Positions 32,214 to 39,566 of a stretch of DNA of 41,641 bases are shown here, in pieces; positions within the stretch are counted from its first letter, which is position 1; every line of letters starts with the position of its first letter. The translations under genes were made by a program, and so were the position numbers. This DNA is from a bacterium (GTDB lineage Bacteria > Sysuimicrobiota > Sysuimicrobiia > Sysuimicrobiales > Segetimicrobiaceae), in NCBI GenBank assembly GCA_035945995.1, contig DASYZR010000111.1:1-41641 (forward strand). The letters are read 5' to 3'. Below the pieces are notes generated by a model that saw only the letters and a list, made by a program, of their open reading frames with translations, ran no database searches and was not told the origin of the DNA.

Positions 32214-32432
32214 GACGGTCGCGCCAGAGTACGCACCCAGGCCAACCCGCGGCAATTGGGCGTCAAGCCGTCGATCTCAAGAATACACGAGTTGCAACGA
32301 AGGGGTCGCGAACCGTATGAGGCGGACGTGGGTCTCGCTTAGGGAATTGGTCCCACACCGCAGGTCGTCCGGTTGGCGCCAACGGCGAGCGACACAATGG
32401 TTTGCCTGCCCGCTCGGTCGGGATCGCCCAGC
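32214..32432. other. non-coding stretch
   Basis: No recognisable gene lies between the DUF3558-like gene and the DUF1566-like fragment. Together with that remnant, the DNA from 32214 to 32794 is mostly decayed sequence. Confidence 0.35.
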
Positions 32433-32654
32433 CCGAACGGGTCGATGGGTTGGACGGCAGCGCAAGCGTGGATCGCCGCGATGAAAAAGGCCAACTATCT
32501 GAGTAGTCGCCAATGGAGTCTGCCCGCGACGAAACTTCCGGACCCGACCTGCAGTCAGAAGCCCAAGTCCGCGGCCTTCGGCTCCGGTTTGCAAGAGCAG
32601 CCAGATGGAAGACCTATTAGCGTGGGGGAACTTTCCGGCCCGGAGTGGCGCTAA
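32433..32654 (+). pseudogene. DUF1566-like domain fragment
   Basis: The frame encodes SMGWTAAQAWIAAMKKANYL, then S-S-R-Q-W-S-L-P-A-T and L-P-D-P-T-C-S-Q. This is the W-x-x-A-x-x-W/Y...G-x-x-x-W-R-L-P-T-x...P-D-P-S-C block of DUF1566-type exported proteins. The Leu-Pro pair and P-D-P-x-C are diagnostic enough for a tentative call. It lacks a start, signal peptide and the rest of the domain, so it is a relic. Confidence 0.45.
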
Positions 32655-32767
32655 AGAACGCGGTGCAGAGCGGCGGCGGTTACCAGGGTTCCCGGACGGC
32701 CGGTTGCATAGGACATCCGCGAAAGAGCGCGAACAGGCACTTCCAGTTTCCGGTAACGGCGGATACG

Positions 32768-32790
32768 GATCGCATGCCGATTCGGGGGGG
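32768..32790 (+). promoter_or_regulatory. array leader element, copy 5
   Basis: GATCGCATGCCGATTCGGGG precedes the ATG at 32795 by five bases. GGATCG and CGATTC pair around CATGC, and the G-run acts as the SD. Confidence 0.6.
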
Positions 32791-32794
32791 CACA

Positions 32795-33379
32795 ATGAAA
32801 GTTCTCCGCCTCGTTTCCGTCCTTGCGGTGTGCGTAGTCTTCACCGGCCCAGTCTTTGCAACACCCGCGCCGCCCGGTGTCACGCCGTCGCTGGCGGCGG
32901 AAGTGCCGGTGGAAATCACCCCGGTACATTCCGTGGCGCACGGCAACGGACCGATCGTAGTAAACTGGCACTTCAAGAACGGGACAGGATTAGTGAATCT
33001 GACCGTCAGTCCTGACGGCGCATACCGTTTTTCAGGCGACTATAAACGCAAAGAACCGGGCAAGATTTTCCACGTTGAACTTGCGTTGAAAAGCCGCGTG
33101 GGCGCGGTCTACCTGTTCCGGTATACGGGAGACGCATCGAACGCGGTTCGATGGAGTGAGAAAAGCGGGAGCGCCATTCTCAAAGAGGACTTCAAGTATT
33201 TCGCGCCGGGCCATGAATGGGCCGGGACATACGGCTTGAGCTTGACGGCGGAGGCGAAAAAGCGGCTGCGCGAGCAGCAGAAGGATACTTGTCAGACGAT
33301 GTGGCGGGCAATCGGCTGGAGCTCGGCTGCGTCAGTCAGCTTCCCAAAGTACTGCAAGCAATTTAACACGGCGTGGTAG
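32795..33379 (+). CDS. exported array protein, domain family A, copy 2
   Basis: A 194-aa protein with signal peptide KVLRLVSVLAVCVVFTGPVF and mature family A blocks. These are a Pro-rich lead-in (PAPPGVTPSLAAEVPVEITP), VHSVAHGNGPIVVNWHFKNG, LTVSPDGAYRFSGDYKRKEP, GKIFHVELALKSRVGAVYLF, then RWSEKSGSAILKEDFKYFAP and GHEWAGTYGLSLTAEAKKRL. Two C-terminal cysteines (D-T-C-Q-T-M-W and K-Y-C-K-Q-F) match copy 1 and probably pair. Copies 2 and 3 share near-identical DNA around V-A-H-x-N-G-P-I-V-V-N-W, so they are a recent tandem duplication. The frame continues upstream to 32645, but the leader and signal peptide fix the ATG. Confidence 0.8.
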   Translation: MKVLRLVSVLAVCVVFTGPVFATPAPPGVTPSLAAEVPVEITPVHSVAHGNGPIVVNWHFKNGTGLVNLTVSPDGAYRFSGDYKRKEPGKIFHVELALKSRVGAVYLFRYTGDASNAVRWSEKSGSAILKEDFKYFAPGHEWAGTYGLSLTAEAKKRLREQQKDTCQTMWRAIGWSSAASVSFPKYCKQFNTAW

Positions 33380-33412
33380 CATCGGCGTTCCGCAACCCGA
33401 CTGATCTGACCA

Positions 33413-33440
33413 CGAATCGCATGCCGATTCGAAGGGGGCC
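33413..33440 (+). promoter_or_regulatory. array leader element, copy 6
   Basis: The best-formed copy: CGAATCG, CATGC, CGATTCG is a perfect 7-bp inverted repeat with a 5-base centre (33413-33431), followed by AAGGGGG and the ATG at 33444. It could fold in the mRNA just ahead of the ribosome site or bind a dimeric repressor. Confidence 0.65.
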
Positions 33441-33443
33441 GAG

Positions 33444-34058
33444 ATGAAATATCTTCGTCCTATAGGTTCGCTACTTCCAGTCTTGATGTTCCTCGGCAGC
33501 TCTGTCTCAGCGACGACCCCGCCGCCCACCGGGACGGCTCCCCCCGAGGCACATGTGCGAGTGGAAACCACCCCGGTACATCATGTGGCGCACAGCAACG
33601 GACCGATCGTAGTGAATTGGCATCTCAAGAACGGGCAGGGACAGGCCAATGTGCTCGTCAACCCAGACGGCACATATCTCTTTTCGGGTAACTATACACG
33701 CAAAGAACCAGGCAAGATTCTCGATCTTGCGCTCTTGCTGAAAAGCAAGAAGGCCGGCGTGTATATGTTTCGTTACGTGGGGGACGTGTCGCGTGGCGGC
33801 GTTCGGTGGAGCGCGCACGGCAAGAGCGCCATCCTCAAGGACGACTTCAAGGATTTCGCGCCCGGGCATGACTGGGCCGGGACGTATGGCTTTTCGTTGA
33901 CCGCCGAGGGGAGAGAGCAGCAGCGCAAGTATCAGCTGGCGGTCTGCCACGGGCAGTATTGGGGCGCGAGTCAGGCGGACTATAGGCTCTGGCAAAAGTA
34001 CGAATGGAAGTCGGGATCGATAATGGACCCGAAGTTCTGCGCACAGTATGGCCTTTAG
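33444..34058 (+). CDS. exported array protein, domain family A, copy 3
   Basis: A 204-aa protein with signal peptide KYLRPIGSLLPVLMFLGSSV. Mature blocks follow the family order: TTPVHHVAHSNGPIVVNWHL, KNGQGQANVLVNPDGTYLFS, YTRKEPGKILDLALLLKSKK, then RWSAHGKSAILKDDFKDFAP and GHDWAGTYGFSLTAEGREQQ. The C-terminal segment differs more between copies (YWGASQADYRLWQKYEWKSG) but keeps Cys in V-C-H-G-Q and K-F-C-A-Q. It lies 64 bases after copy 2 and 83 bases before copy 4, each with its own leader, so each may be independently regulated. Confidence 0.8.
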   Translation: MKYLRPIGSLLPVLMFLGSSVSATTPPPTGTAPPEAHVRVETTPVHHVAHSNGPIVVNWHLKNGQGQANVLVNPDGTYLFSGNYTRKEPGKILDLALLLKSKKAGVYMFRYVGDVSRGGVRWSAHGKSAILKDDFKDFAPGHDWAGTYGFSLTAEGREQQRKYQLAVCHGQYWGASQADYRLWQKYEWKSGSIMDPKFCAQYGL

Positions 34059-34112
34059 ATGAGACAGGCTCCCGACGCGCCCGATTGACAATAGTCTTGA
34101 CGGTCTGACGCC

Positions 34113-34138
34113 GATCGCGTCGCGACTCGGAGGAGGCC
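34113..34138 (+). promoter_or_regulatory. array leader element, copy 7
   Basis: GATCGCGTCGCGACTCGG followed by AGGAGGCC, four bases before the ATG at 34142. The central GCATGC is changed to GCGTCGC, while flanks and SD are conserved. A TTGACA hexamer lies at 34085-34090, a possible -35 element without a clear -10. Confidence 0.5.
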
Positions 34139-34141
34139 ACG

Positions 34142-34762
34142 ATGGGACGTCTTCGCCTAACAGGTTCGCTGCTTGCAGTCTGCGTGTTCCTTGCCCGTTC
34201 TGCCTTTGCGACGACGCCGCCCCCCGTTGCGGGGCCTTCGCCGGTGGTAGGGGCACCAGTAGAAGTTACCCGCGCACATCATTCTGTGGCCGACAAAGAC
34301 ATTGCGGCTGGCAAGAAACCTATCATTGTGAATTGGAACTTCAAGGACAAGCAAGGGTTCGCGCATCTCATCGTTAATCCGGATGGCACCTATCTGTTTT
34401 CGGGCAACTACCGGCGCGGGGTGCCGTTCGAGGATCTCGACGTTGTACTGTTGTTGATGACCGGTAAGGGCCGCGCCTACGTGTTCGAGTACAGCCACAG
34501 CGTGAACACGGTGCCGGCCGGCGGTCTGGTGTGGAGCAAGCAAGGCCAGAGCGCACTTCTCAAGGACGATTTCAAGAATTTCGCGGCCGGGCATACATGG
34601 GGAGGCGCATATCGTCTCATATTGACTGCTAAGGGGAAGAAAGCGCAGCATCGACTCTGCACGACATTGCTTAACGATAACAGTTGGAGCTGGGGAGGTT
34701 ACGGGCAGGAAGACTGGGGTTGGCACGCTCCGGCATACTGCCACAAGTTTGACATCTATTAG
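34142..34762 (+). CDS. exported array protein, domain family A, copy 4
   Basis: A 206-aa protein with signal peptide GRLRLTGSLLAVCVFLARSA. The mature blocks are PIIVNWNFKDKQGFAHLIVN, PDGTYLFSGNYRRGVPFEDL, then VFEYSHSVNTVPAGGLVWSK and ALLKDDFKNFAAGHTWGGAY. The SVNTVPAGG and F-E-Y/S-x-H motifs make it closest to copy 1 (24816-25445, D-V-S-T-V-P-A-G-G-L) even though the two lie on opposite sides of the IS1380 remnant. The C-terminus (SWGGYGQEDWGWHAPAYCHK) is Trp/Gly-rich with the conserved final Cys. A Cys in L-C-T-T-L is its likely partner. Confidence 0.8.
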   Translation: MGRLRLTGSLLAVCVFLARSAFATTPPPVAGPSPVVGAPVEVTRAHHSVADKDIAAGKKPIIVNWNFKDKQGFAHLIVNPDGTYLFSGNYRRGVPFEDLDVVLLLMTGKGRAYVFEYSHSVNTVPAGGLVWSKQGQSALLKDDFKNFAAGHTWGGAYRLILTAKGKKAQHRLCTTLLNDNSWSWGGYGQEDWGWHAPAYCHKFDIY

Positions 34763-34855
34763 CACGGCGCTTCGCGGTGCGCCGGCCACGTCACGCACGA
34801 TCTGGGCCGCGGGCCTGATGTCGTGCACCAGGCTGCACGACTCCCCCGCCCACAT
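34763..34855 (-). pseudogene. possible C-terminal scrap of a nitronate monooxygenase
   Basis: The reverse strand encodes WAGESCSLVHDIRPAAQIVR followed by D-V-A-G-A. Many nitronate monooxygenase/enoyl-reductase-like (NMO/FabK) proteins end with A-G-Q-S-x-G-L-V-x-D-I-x-P-A-A-E-I-V-R-x-I. Nothing further upstream can be joined with confidence. The rest of the 34763-35243 gap is without a recognisable gene apart from the promoter region for the oxidoreductase at 35244. Confidence 0.4.
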
Positions 34856-35243
34856 CGGGTGGACGGCGTGATGTGGCTCGACCCAGGCGATGATGGCCGC
34901 ATACCGAACAGCTGGGGCTCGGAGTATTCAGTACGCCACGTCGCCGTCGAACCGAGGATGGTCGCAGCGACCATGGTGCCGATCTCGCCGTCCGACTTCG
35001 CCAGGTGCGCCCGGGTCTCGATCACCCGCGCTACCAGGGCCTGCACCTTCTCCTCACTGCTCATCAGCCGATTAACTGTGCCGTTGGGAAGGCCGCCGCT
35101 GTGGCAGGCTACCACGTTTCAAACAACAGCGAGCAGGAACGCGAAGGCCGCGCGGAATACGCTTCTGTAGTCGCACCTGTGACTACCCCGCGAGTGCCCG
35201 AGACCAGGTCGGGCGTGTAGCCCACGCGAGAGGAGCGCACACC

Positions 35244-36161
35244 ATGCAACTCGGCTTCTTCCTTCCCATGATTGGCACGGCCGCCGACCCGCAGGCGGTC
35301 GTCCAAGTCGCTCGCAAGGCAGAAGAGTTGGGCTACGACAGCGTGTGGGTCACGGAACGCCTGATGTACCCGCTGACGCCCCAGTCGCCGTATCCGGGTA
35401 GCCCTGATGGCTCGTTGCCCGACGTGTACAAGCGCGCCCTCGATCCTGTTGAGACGCTCACGTTCGTCGCAGCCCACACCAGCCGGGTGGCCCTCGGGAC
35501 GAGCGTCCTGGACATGCCGTACTACAACCCGGTGATGCTGGCCCGACGTCTGACCACACTGGACATCCTCTCAGGCGGGCGACTCCGCGTCGGGCTCGGC
35601 CAGGGGTGGTCGAAGGACGAATACGACGCCGTGGGTGTGACACCAAAGGGTCTGGGCCGACGCGCGGACGAGTTCCTCCAGGTTCTCAAGGCGATTTGGA
35701 CCACCGATCCGGTGGAGTTCCACGGCCGGTTCTTCCACGTGCCAAAGTCGATCATTCAACCGAAGCCGGTCCAAAAGCCACACCCACCCATTTACCTCGC
35801 AGCATACTCACCGAGCGCCCTCAAGCGCGCGGCGACGCTGGCGAACGGCTGGCATCCTACCGGAGTGCCGCTCGATGGCCTGAAACAGATGATGGCCGGG
35901 CTTAAGAGCATGGCGCAGGCCGCCGGGAGGGACCCGGCTGCGGTCGAGGTCATCGTCCGCGCGAACTTGTTGATCTCGCCGCGTCCGTTAGGAAAGGATC
36001 GGTGGATGTTTGCGGGCGCGCTGGACGAAATCAAAAAGGACATCGCCACCACCAGGACGCTGGGGGCCAGCGCCTTGGTCGTCGACCCGACGTTCTCCTC
36101 GGACGTGAAGTCCGCTGCCGATTTCATCAGAATCATGGAGCAGATTCGCGGGCTCGCATAG
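35244..36161 (+). CDS. luciferase-like monooxygenase (LLM), F420/FMN-dependent oxidoreductase
   Basis: A 305-aa TIM-barrel protein of normal length. The start MQLGFFLPMIGTAADPQAVV, the EELGYDSVWVTERL strand-helix, then TSRVALGTSVLDMPYYNPVM and LDILSGGRLRVGLGQGWSKD are signatures of the LLM family, probably the F420-dependent branch (G-L-G-Q-G-W, then H-G-R-F-F-H-V and P-K-P-V-Q-K-P-H-P-P-I). The substrate is unknown. The SD (gagaggagcg) fits the ATG. It is one of few apparently intact metabolic genes in the island, has no co-directional partner within 300 bases, and F420 synthesis genes are not in the window. Confidence 0.88.
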   Translation: MQLGFFLPMIGTAADPQAVVQVARKAEELGYDSVWVTERLMYPLTPQSPYPGSPDGSLPDVYKRALDPVETLTFVAAHTSRVALGTSVLDMPYYNPVMLARRLTTLDILSGGRLRVGLGQGWSKDEYDAVGVTPKGLGRRADEFLQVLKAIWTTDPVEFHGRFFHVPKSIIQPKPVQKPHPPIYLAAYSPSALKRAATLANGWHPTGVPLDGLKQMMAGLKSMAQAAGRDPAAVEVIVRANLLISPRPLGKDRWMFAGALDEIKKDIATTRTLGASALVVDPTFSSDVKSAADFIRIMEQIRGLA

Positions 36162-36238
36162 CATCTGACGGGGCCGGGGCTCCATGATTTGGGGCCTGGA
36201 TGCGTCCACCAATCATCCACGGCCTCGGGCCCGATCTG

Positions 36239-36457
36239 TCAGCCGCCCCACCAGGCGACGAGCCGCGCGCGCTGCGGCACCACGAGGTACCCGCGGCCCC
36301 GCACGGTGCCGATGGCGTCCAACGTCACATCGAGCAAGAACGACCGCATCCCCTGGCCAGCGTAATCCCGTCGCGTTCTCGCCATGACGGAACCTTGCAT
36401 CGCCGCTTCGACGTCCGCTTCGGGGTAGACGGTGCGGTACCGGAGTGTGATCTTCAC
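36239..36457 (-). CDS. small conserved-looking protein, 72 aa
   Basis: The frame KITLRYRTVYPEADVEAAMQ, then AGQGMRSFLLDVTLDAIGTV and GYLVVPQRARLVAWWGG reads as a compact beta-alpha-beta unit. I chose GTG at 36457 because gaggag lies eight bases upstream. A second GTG at 36478 would add seven residues. It is divergent from the gene at 36524. Family not recognised; it could be a regulator or toxin-sized protein. Confidence 0.4.
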   Translation of the reverse strand: MKITLRYRTVYPEADVEAAMQGSVMARTRRDYAGQGMRSFLLDVTLDAIGTVRGRGYLVVPQRARLVAWWGG

Positions 36458-36523
36458 GTCCCTGACTCCTCGTATCACGTAGACATTCGCAAGTCAATTC
36501 TTCGCAAAGGAGCGTGACCAACA

Positions 36524-37059
36524 ATGCCCTTCGAAACAACGTGGCCTCCCCAGCAGCCGAATCAGGAATGGCTCGACGCCATCTGGAGGACGATGACAGT
36601 CGGAAATCCCGACTACTCGACCCTACGTGGCCGGGCGCTGTCGGCCTCCCAGAACCTCGCGACGGCCGGAAACGCGCCGGGCGCGACGGGGGTTGGAGCC
36701 TCCACGCAGTACGGTGGGACAGGGCCGACGGTGACCGCTGTTCCGAAGGCCACCGCGACGGCCCGGCCAGCGGCCACCGCGCAGCCGTCCGCGACGGCGG
36801 CGGGCGGCACGACATCGGCCAGTGCGCGGCCGGGACACCGTACTCGCTACTTGCCACGCAGAGCACGGCCCCGACTCCGGCCGGGATACCTCCGACGCTC
36901 AATCCTGCGACCGTGAAGCAGATTTGGAAGGTCATGGCCGATCAGGGCGGGCCGCAGGCTGGCGGGACGGCCGGTGGAACGGGCACCCAGGAGAAGAACC
37001 AATCAGGCGATTTGAACATCAGCGGGAGGAGCGACAGCGCAGACGCGGTAAACGCGTAA
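36524..37059 (+). pseudogene. Ala/Thr/Pro-rich protein gene with one frameshift
   Basis: The ATG at 36524 (SD aaaggag) opens PFETTWPPQQPNQEWLDAIW and TMTVGNPDYSTLRGRALSAS, then a low-complexity region (KATATARPAATAQPSATAAG). Near 36830 the coding signal moves to the next frame and continues (GTPYSLLATQSTAPTPAGIP, LNPATVKQIWKVMADQGGPQ) to a natural end at 37059. Each frame alone turns Arg-rich past this point, which supports a real frameshift or sequencing error over two separate genes. No signal peptide and no known family are visible. Confidence 0.5.
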
Positions 37060-37135
37060 CCCGCACCGATCCGAACCGTCCAGAGGGGGAGGGGTCGCAA
37101 CAACCCTCCCTCCTCGACGGATTGGTCAGCCGGGG

Positions 37136-37696
37136 CTATGTGTGCGCGGGCACGAAGACCGAGACCCCGTTCACCATTCCGGCGTTGGAATATTGCCGGT
37201 TCGTTTCGATGGTGAATGCAATGCCCAGCACTTCGTAGATGTCGTACTTCTCGTTGCCCAAAGTTGTCGTCCGGCTCGGAGGACCAAGGCGCATGCCAAC
37301 GGCCTGCTCTCGGTTCCCAATCGCGAGACCGTCAGGCGTGTGGTATCGCTCATCGGGTGACGGGGCCATGATCTCGATGATCTTCCCTCTGGCATCTGCG
37401 ACGGCCCGGAAGCCTGTCTGATTTGACACCCCAGCCCTGGCCGGGGCTGACCAAATGTAGATCGTTGCGCCTTCCAATTCCTGTTTCGGGAGCACGCTTG
37501 AGGACAGCGTGGATCGGCTCTCCTGGGGATTCCCGAGAACCTTGACCGCCTCCGTGATTGTCATGCCAAGCCGGACCTCGCCGATCCCTTGTCCTGGCAC
37601 CACGAGAAACGGATCGGTAGGCACATGAGCCGTTCCCGACGATGCAAGGCCGAGCAGTAGAACGACAATCCCCGCAATCACTGCTGCGCTTCGCAT
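37136..37696 (-). CDS. exported protein with SmpA/BamE-like motif
   Basis: A 186-aa protein with a signal peptide (RSAAVIAGIVVLLLGLASSG, cleavage after TAH). The mature start contains GQGIGEVRLGMTITEAVKVL followed by G-N-P-Q, the G-x-R-L-G-M-T-x-x-E-x-x-x-x-L-G-x-P pattern of the BamE/SmpA/OmlA fold and related exported proteins. A second similar unit follows (RYHTPDGLAIGNREQAVGMR, L-G-P-P-S). Two half-repeats of the fold are therefore likely. No lipobox Cys is visible. The start codon overlaps the end of a resolvase remnant by 19 bases. Confidence 0.65.
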   Translation of the reverse strand: MRSAAVIAGIVVLLLGLASSGTAHVPTDPFLVVPGQGIGEVRLGMTITEAVKVLGNPQESRSTLSSSVLPKQELEGATIYIWSAPARAGVSNQTGFRAVADARGKIIEIMAPSPDERYHTPDGLAIGNREQAVGMRLGPPSRTTTLGNEKYDIYEVLGIAFTIETNRQYSNAGMVNGVSVFVPAHT

Positions 37697-37929
37697 TTCA
37701 CCTCACCTCCCAGACGACGTAGTGCCCGAGAAACAGCAGAAACGGTCACCCCAAGTTGTCTAGCGGCCTCGCCCCTGCTCATCGTTCCCGCCTCGATCGC
37801 CGGTTTTCGGGCAAGCAAGTTGCCGTTTAGTTTGCAGGGCCTGCCTAGGGTCTTGCCCTGCTTCTTGGTCCTTGCCATCCCGGCCCGGACGCGCTCGGCA
37901 ATCAGGGCCGTCTCGAACTGCGCGAATGA
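37678..37929 (-). pseudogene. C-terminal remnant of a serine resolvase/invertase
   Basis: The reverse strand reads SFAQFETALIAERVRAGMAR, then TKKQGKTLGRPCKLNGNLLA and ARQLGVTVSAVSRALRRLGG. This is the end of the catalytic domain (F-E-x-x-L-I-x-E-R) and the DNA-binding HTH of small serine recombinases. Stops occur immediately upstream and the catalytic Ser region is missing. The lone HTH could still be expressed from an internal ATG (37875), but that is speculative. Confidence 0.75.
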
Positions 37930-37998
37930 CGCTTAACTTCATAACATGCGTATAGCTCATTGCCACGGTATAGCGTAATATCTATATCACAGGCTCTG

Positions 37999-38116
37999 GA
38001 TCGTCGAAGATCAGCGGGACGCTGTCCGGGCACTCCATGCCCGGCAATGAATTGTTCGAGTTGCGGCCTCGCGCGCTCGATGGCGTCGGCAACGTAGTCG
38101 CGGACGATGCGGCGCA
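37999..38116 (-). repeat. about 120-bp repeat flanking the DUF899 gene, copy 1
   Basis: Direct copy of 39098-39218. On the reverse strand both begin with R-R-I-V-R-D-Y-V-A-x-A-I-x-R-A, then x-L-E-Q-F-I/V-A-G-H, and end near L-I-F-x-D-P. They are fragments of one unrecognised protein gene. This copy loses the frame after the A-G-H motif. Confidence 0.6.
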
Positions 38117-38226
38117 TGGCAGGGCCTTGCACGGCGGGCGGCGGACCTGCCGAACGAACAAATAATTGGAGAACATTGATGTGCGGGGCTTATGCGCTCT
38201 CGTTTCTTCGGGAAGGAGAGACAACC

Positions 38227-39000
38227 ATGACGAGTAAGTCGAAGGAAAAGCCAGCCGCTGGTATCTCCGACACATCGGCGATGTCAGTGGTGGTTGACCG
38301 CGCCACGTGGCAGGCTGAATTGGATGCGCTGCGGGTTCGGGAGAAGGCGCACACTCGCGCAGGCGACGTGATTGCGGCCGCCCGTCGGCGGTTACCCATG
38401 GTGGAGGTAGACTCCACCGTTACGCTTGTGGGCCCGCACGGACCGGTGACGCTGCTGGACGTATTCGAGGGCCGTCGACTGCTGATAGCCTACTATCACA
38501 TGTGGTACGCTGGCGAACCTGCGCCTGAACAGTGCGAGGGTTGCACCTTGTATACATCGCAGGTCCGCGAATTGTCCTACCTTCATTCCCGTGATGTCAC
38601 CTACGCTGTGTTGTGCCAAGGCCCCTACGACGAGAGCGTCCGGTACCGAGACTTCATGGGCTGGGACGTGCCCTAGTATTCGGCGCAAGACTCTGCTGGC
38701 GCTCTGCTGACCGGGCGGGAAGTCGGCCATTTCTATCTGGTGTGCTATCTACGCCACGGCGACAGGGTGTTCGAGACCTACTGGACCACCGGCCGAGGCG
38801 TCGAGGTGATGGCCCCGGGCTACGCTGGGCTGTTAGACCTGACCGTGTATGGGCGGCAGGAGACATGGGAGGACTCGCCCACCGGTTGGCCGCAACGCTG
38901 GGGAAAGAACACCCGCGAGCCCAATCCATACCGCACCCACGGGCGTCCCATCGCCCAGTGGCCACGCCTGGAAGCCGGGCGCTCCGACGACCTCCGCTGA
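38227..39000 (+). pseudogene. DUF899-family (thioredoxin-like) gene with in-frame TAG
   Basis: The ATG at 38227 (SD ggagaga) opens a DUF899 protein: VVDRATWQAELDALRVREKA, VDSTVTLVGPHGPVTLLDVF, LIAYYHMWYAGEPAPEQCEG and C-T-L-Y-T-S. After F-M-G-W-D-V-P a TAG (38674-38676) sits where the family has Trp (V-P-W-Y-S). The same frame then continues with family residues (YSAQDSAGALLTGREVGHFY, then RVFETYWTTGRGVEVM, then LLDLTVYGRQETWEDSPTGW). One G-to-A change in TGG explains it. The upstream 149-residue product could still be made but lacks part of the fold. It is bracketed by the 120-bp repeat, suggesting it moved or duplicated as a unit. Confidence 0.75.
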
Positions 39001-39097
39001 GCCGCTGAGCGCCGACGTCTGTTCCGGGGTGGGACGTGTGCCGCGCTCGTCTGTTGATGCGGGCCAGCCGGTAGGCTCGAAGCCAACCGCCCCGCCG

Positions 39098-39218
39098 GGG
39101 TCCGTGAAGATTAGGCGGCACGGCGTCCCGACATTTCGGTGTCCGGCAACGAATTGTTCGAGGTTCGGGCTCGCGCGGTCGATGGCAGCGGCGACGTAGT
39201 CGCGGACGATGCGGCGCA
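39098..39218 (-). repeat. about 120-bp repeat flanking the DUF899 gene, copy 2
   Basis: Second copy of the repeat at 37999-38116, same orientation. Here the reverse-strand frame reads ILVRRIVRDYVAAAIDRASP, then N-L-E-Q-F-V-A-G-H-R and C-R-L-I-F-T-D-P. It continues upstream to a possible ATG at 39318 (MKATRTFGWRDWSPLHRR). The copy may therefore be the 3' part of a small gene at 39318-39100, but I do not recognise the family. Confidence 0.55.
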
Positions 39219-39533
39219 CAAGGATGGCCTTCGCCCGCCGCGTGGCCTTCCTGCCGTACGAACACCGGCGGTGCAGGGGTGACCAATCTCGCCAGCCGAA
39301 GGTACGTGTCGCTTTCATGCCCGTCCCGAGTAGGGTGACGCGGTAGACGACCTGACCCGGCGTGACCAGCAGCGTGCGCTACGCAAACTACAGGGCCCCA
39401 TCAAGGCCAGGCACGCCCGGATGCGCCCGCCGCAGGACGTTTGGTTCTGGCCCCTGCGGCACGGCGTGCAGGGCTTTCTCGGCACCGGCGCGGCGGCTAC
39501 GGCGACGGCGCTCATAGGATCGGCCGGTGCGCG

Positions 39534-39553
39534 ACGTCCCCCACGGGGGACGT
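39534..39553. repeat. GC-rich palindrome, copy 1
   Basis: ACGTCCCCC and GGGGGACGT form a perfect 9-bp inverted repeat around AC. The 20-base core differs by one base from the palindrome at 40482-40500. It lies immediately upstream of the second Nudix gene, where an operator or recombinase site could be placed. Confidence 0.5.
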
Positions 39554-39566
39554 TGTGACCACGCGA

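Noticed and set aside
25449-34138. CRISPR array interpretation of the repeated leader elements
   Set aside because: The repeats are hundreds of bases to kilobases apart, lie on both strands and sit directly before genes; there are no spacers or cas genes.
24816-34762. Diversity-generating retroelement (template/variable repeats)
   Set aside because: No reverse transcriptase, no template repeat and no adenine-biased variation are visible; the copies differ across all bases.
38674-38676. In-frame TAG in DUF899 considered as pyrrolysine
   Set aside because: The family has Trp here and no pyl genes or context are visible; a TGG-to-TAG change is enough.
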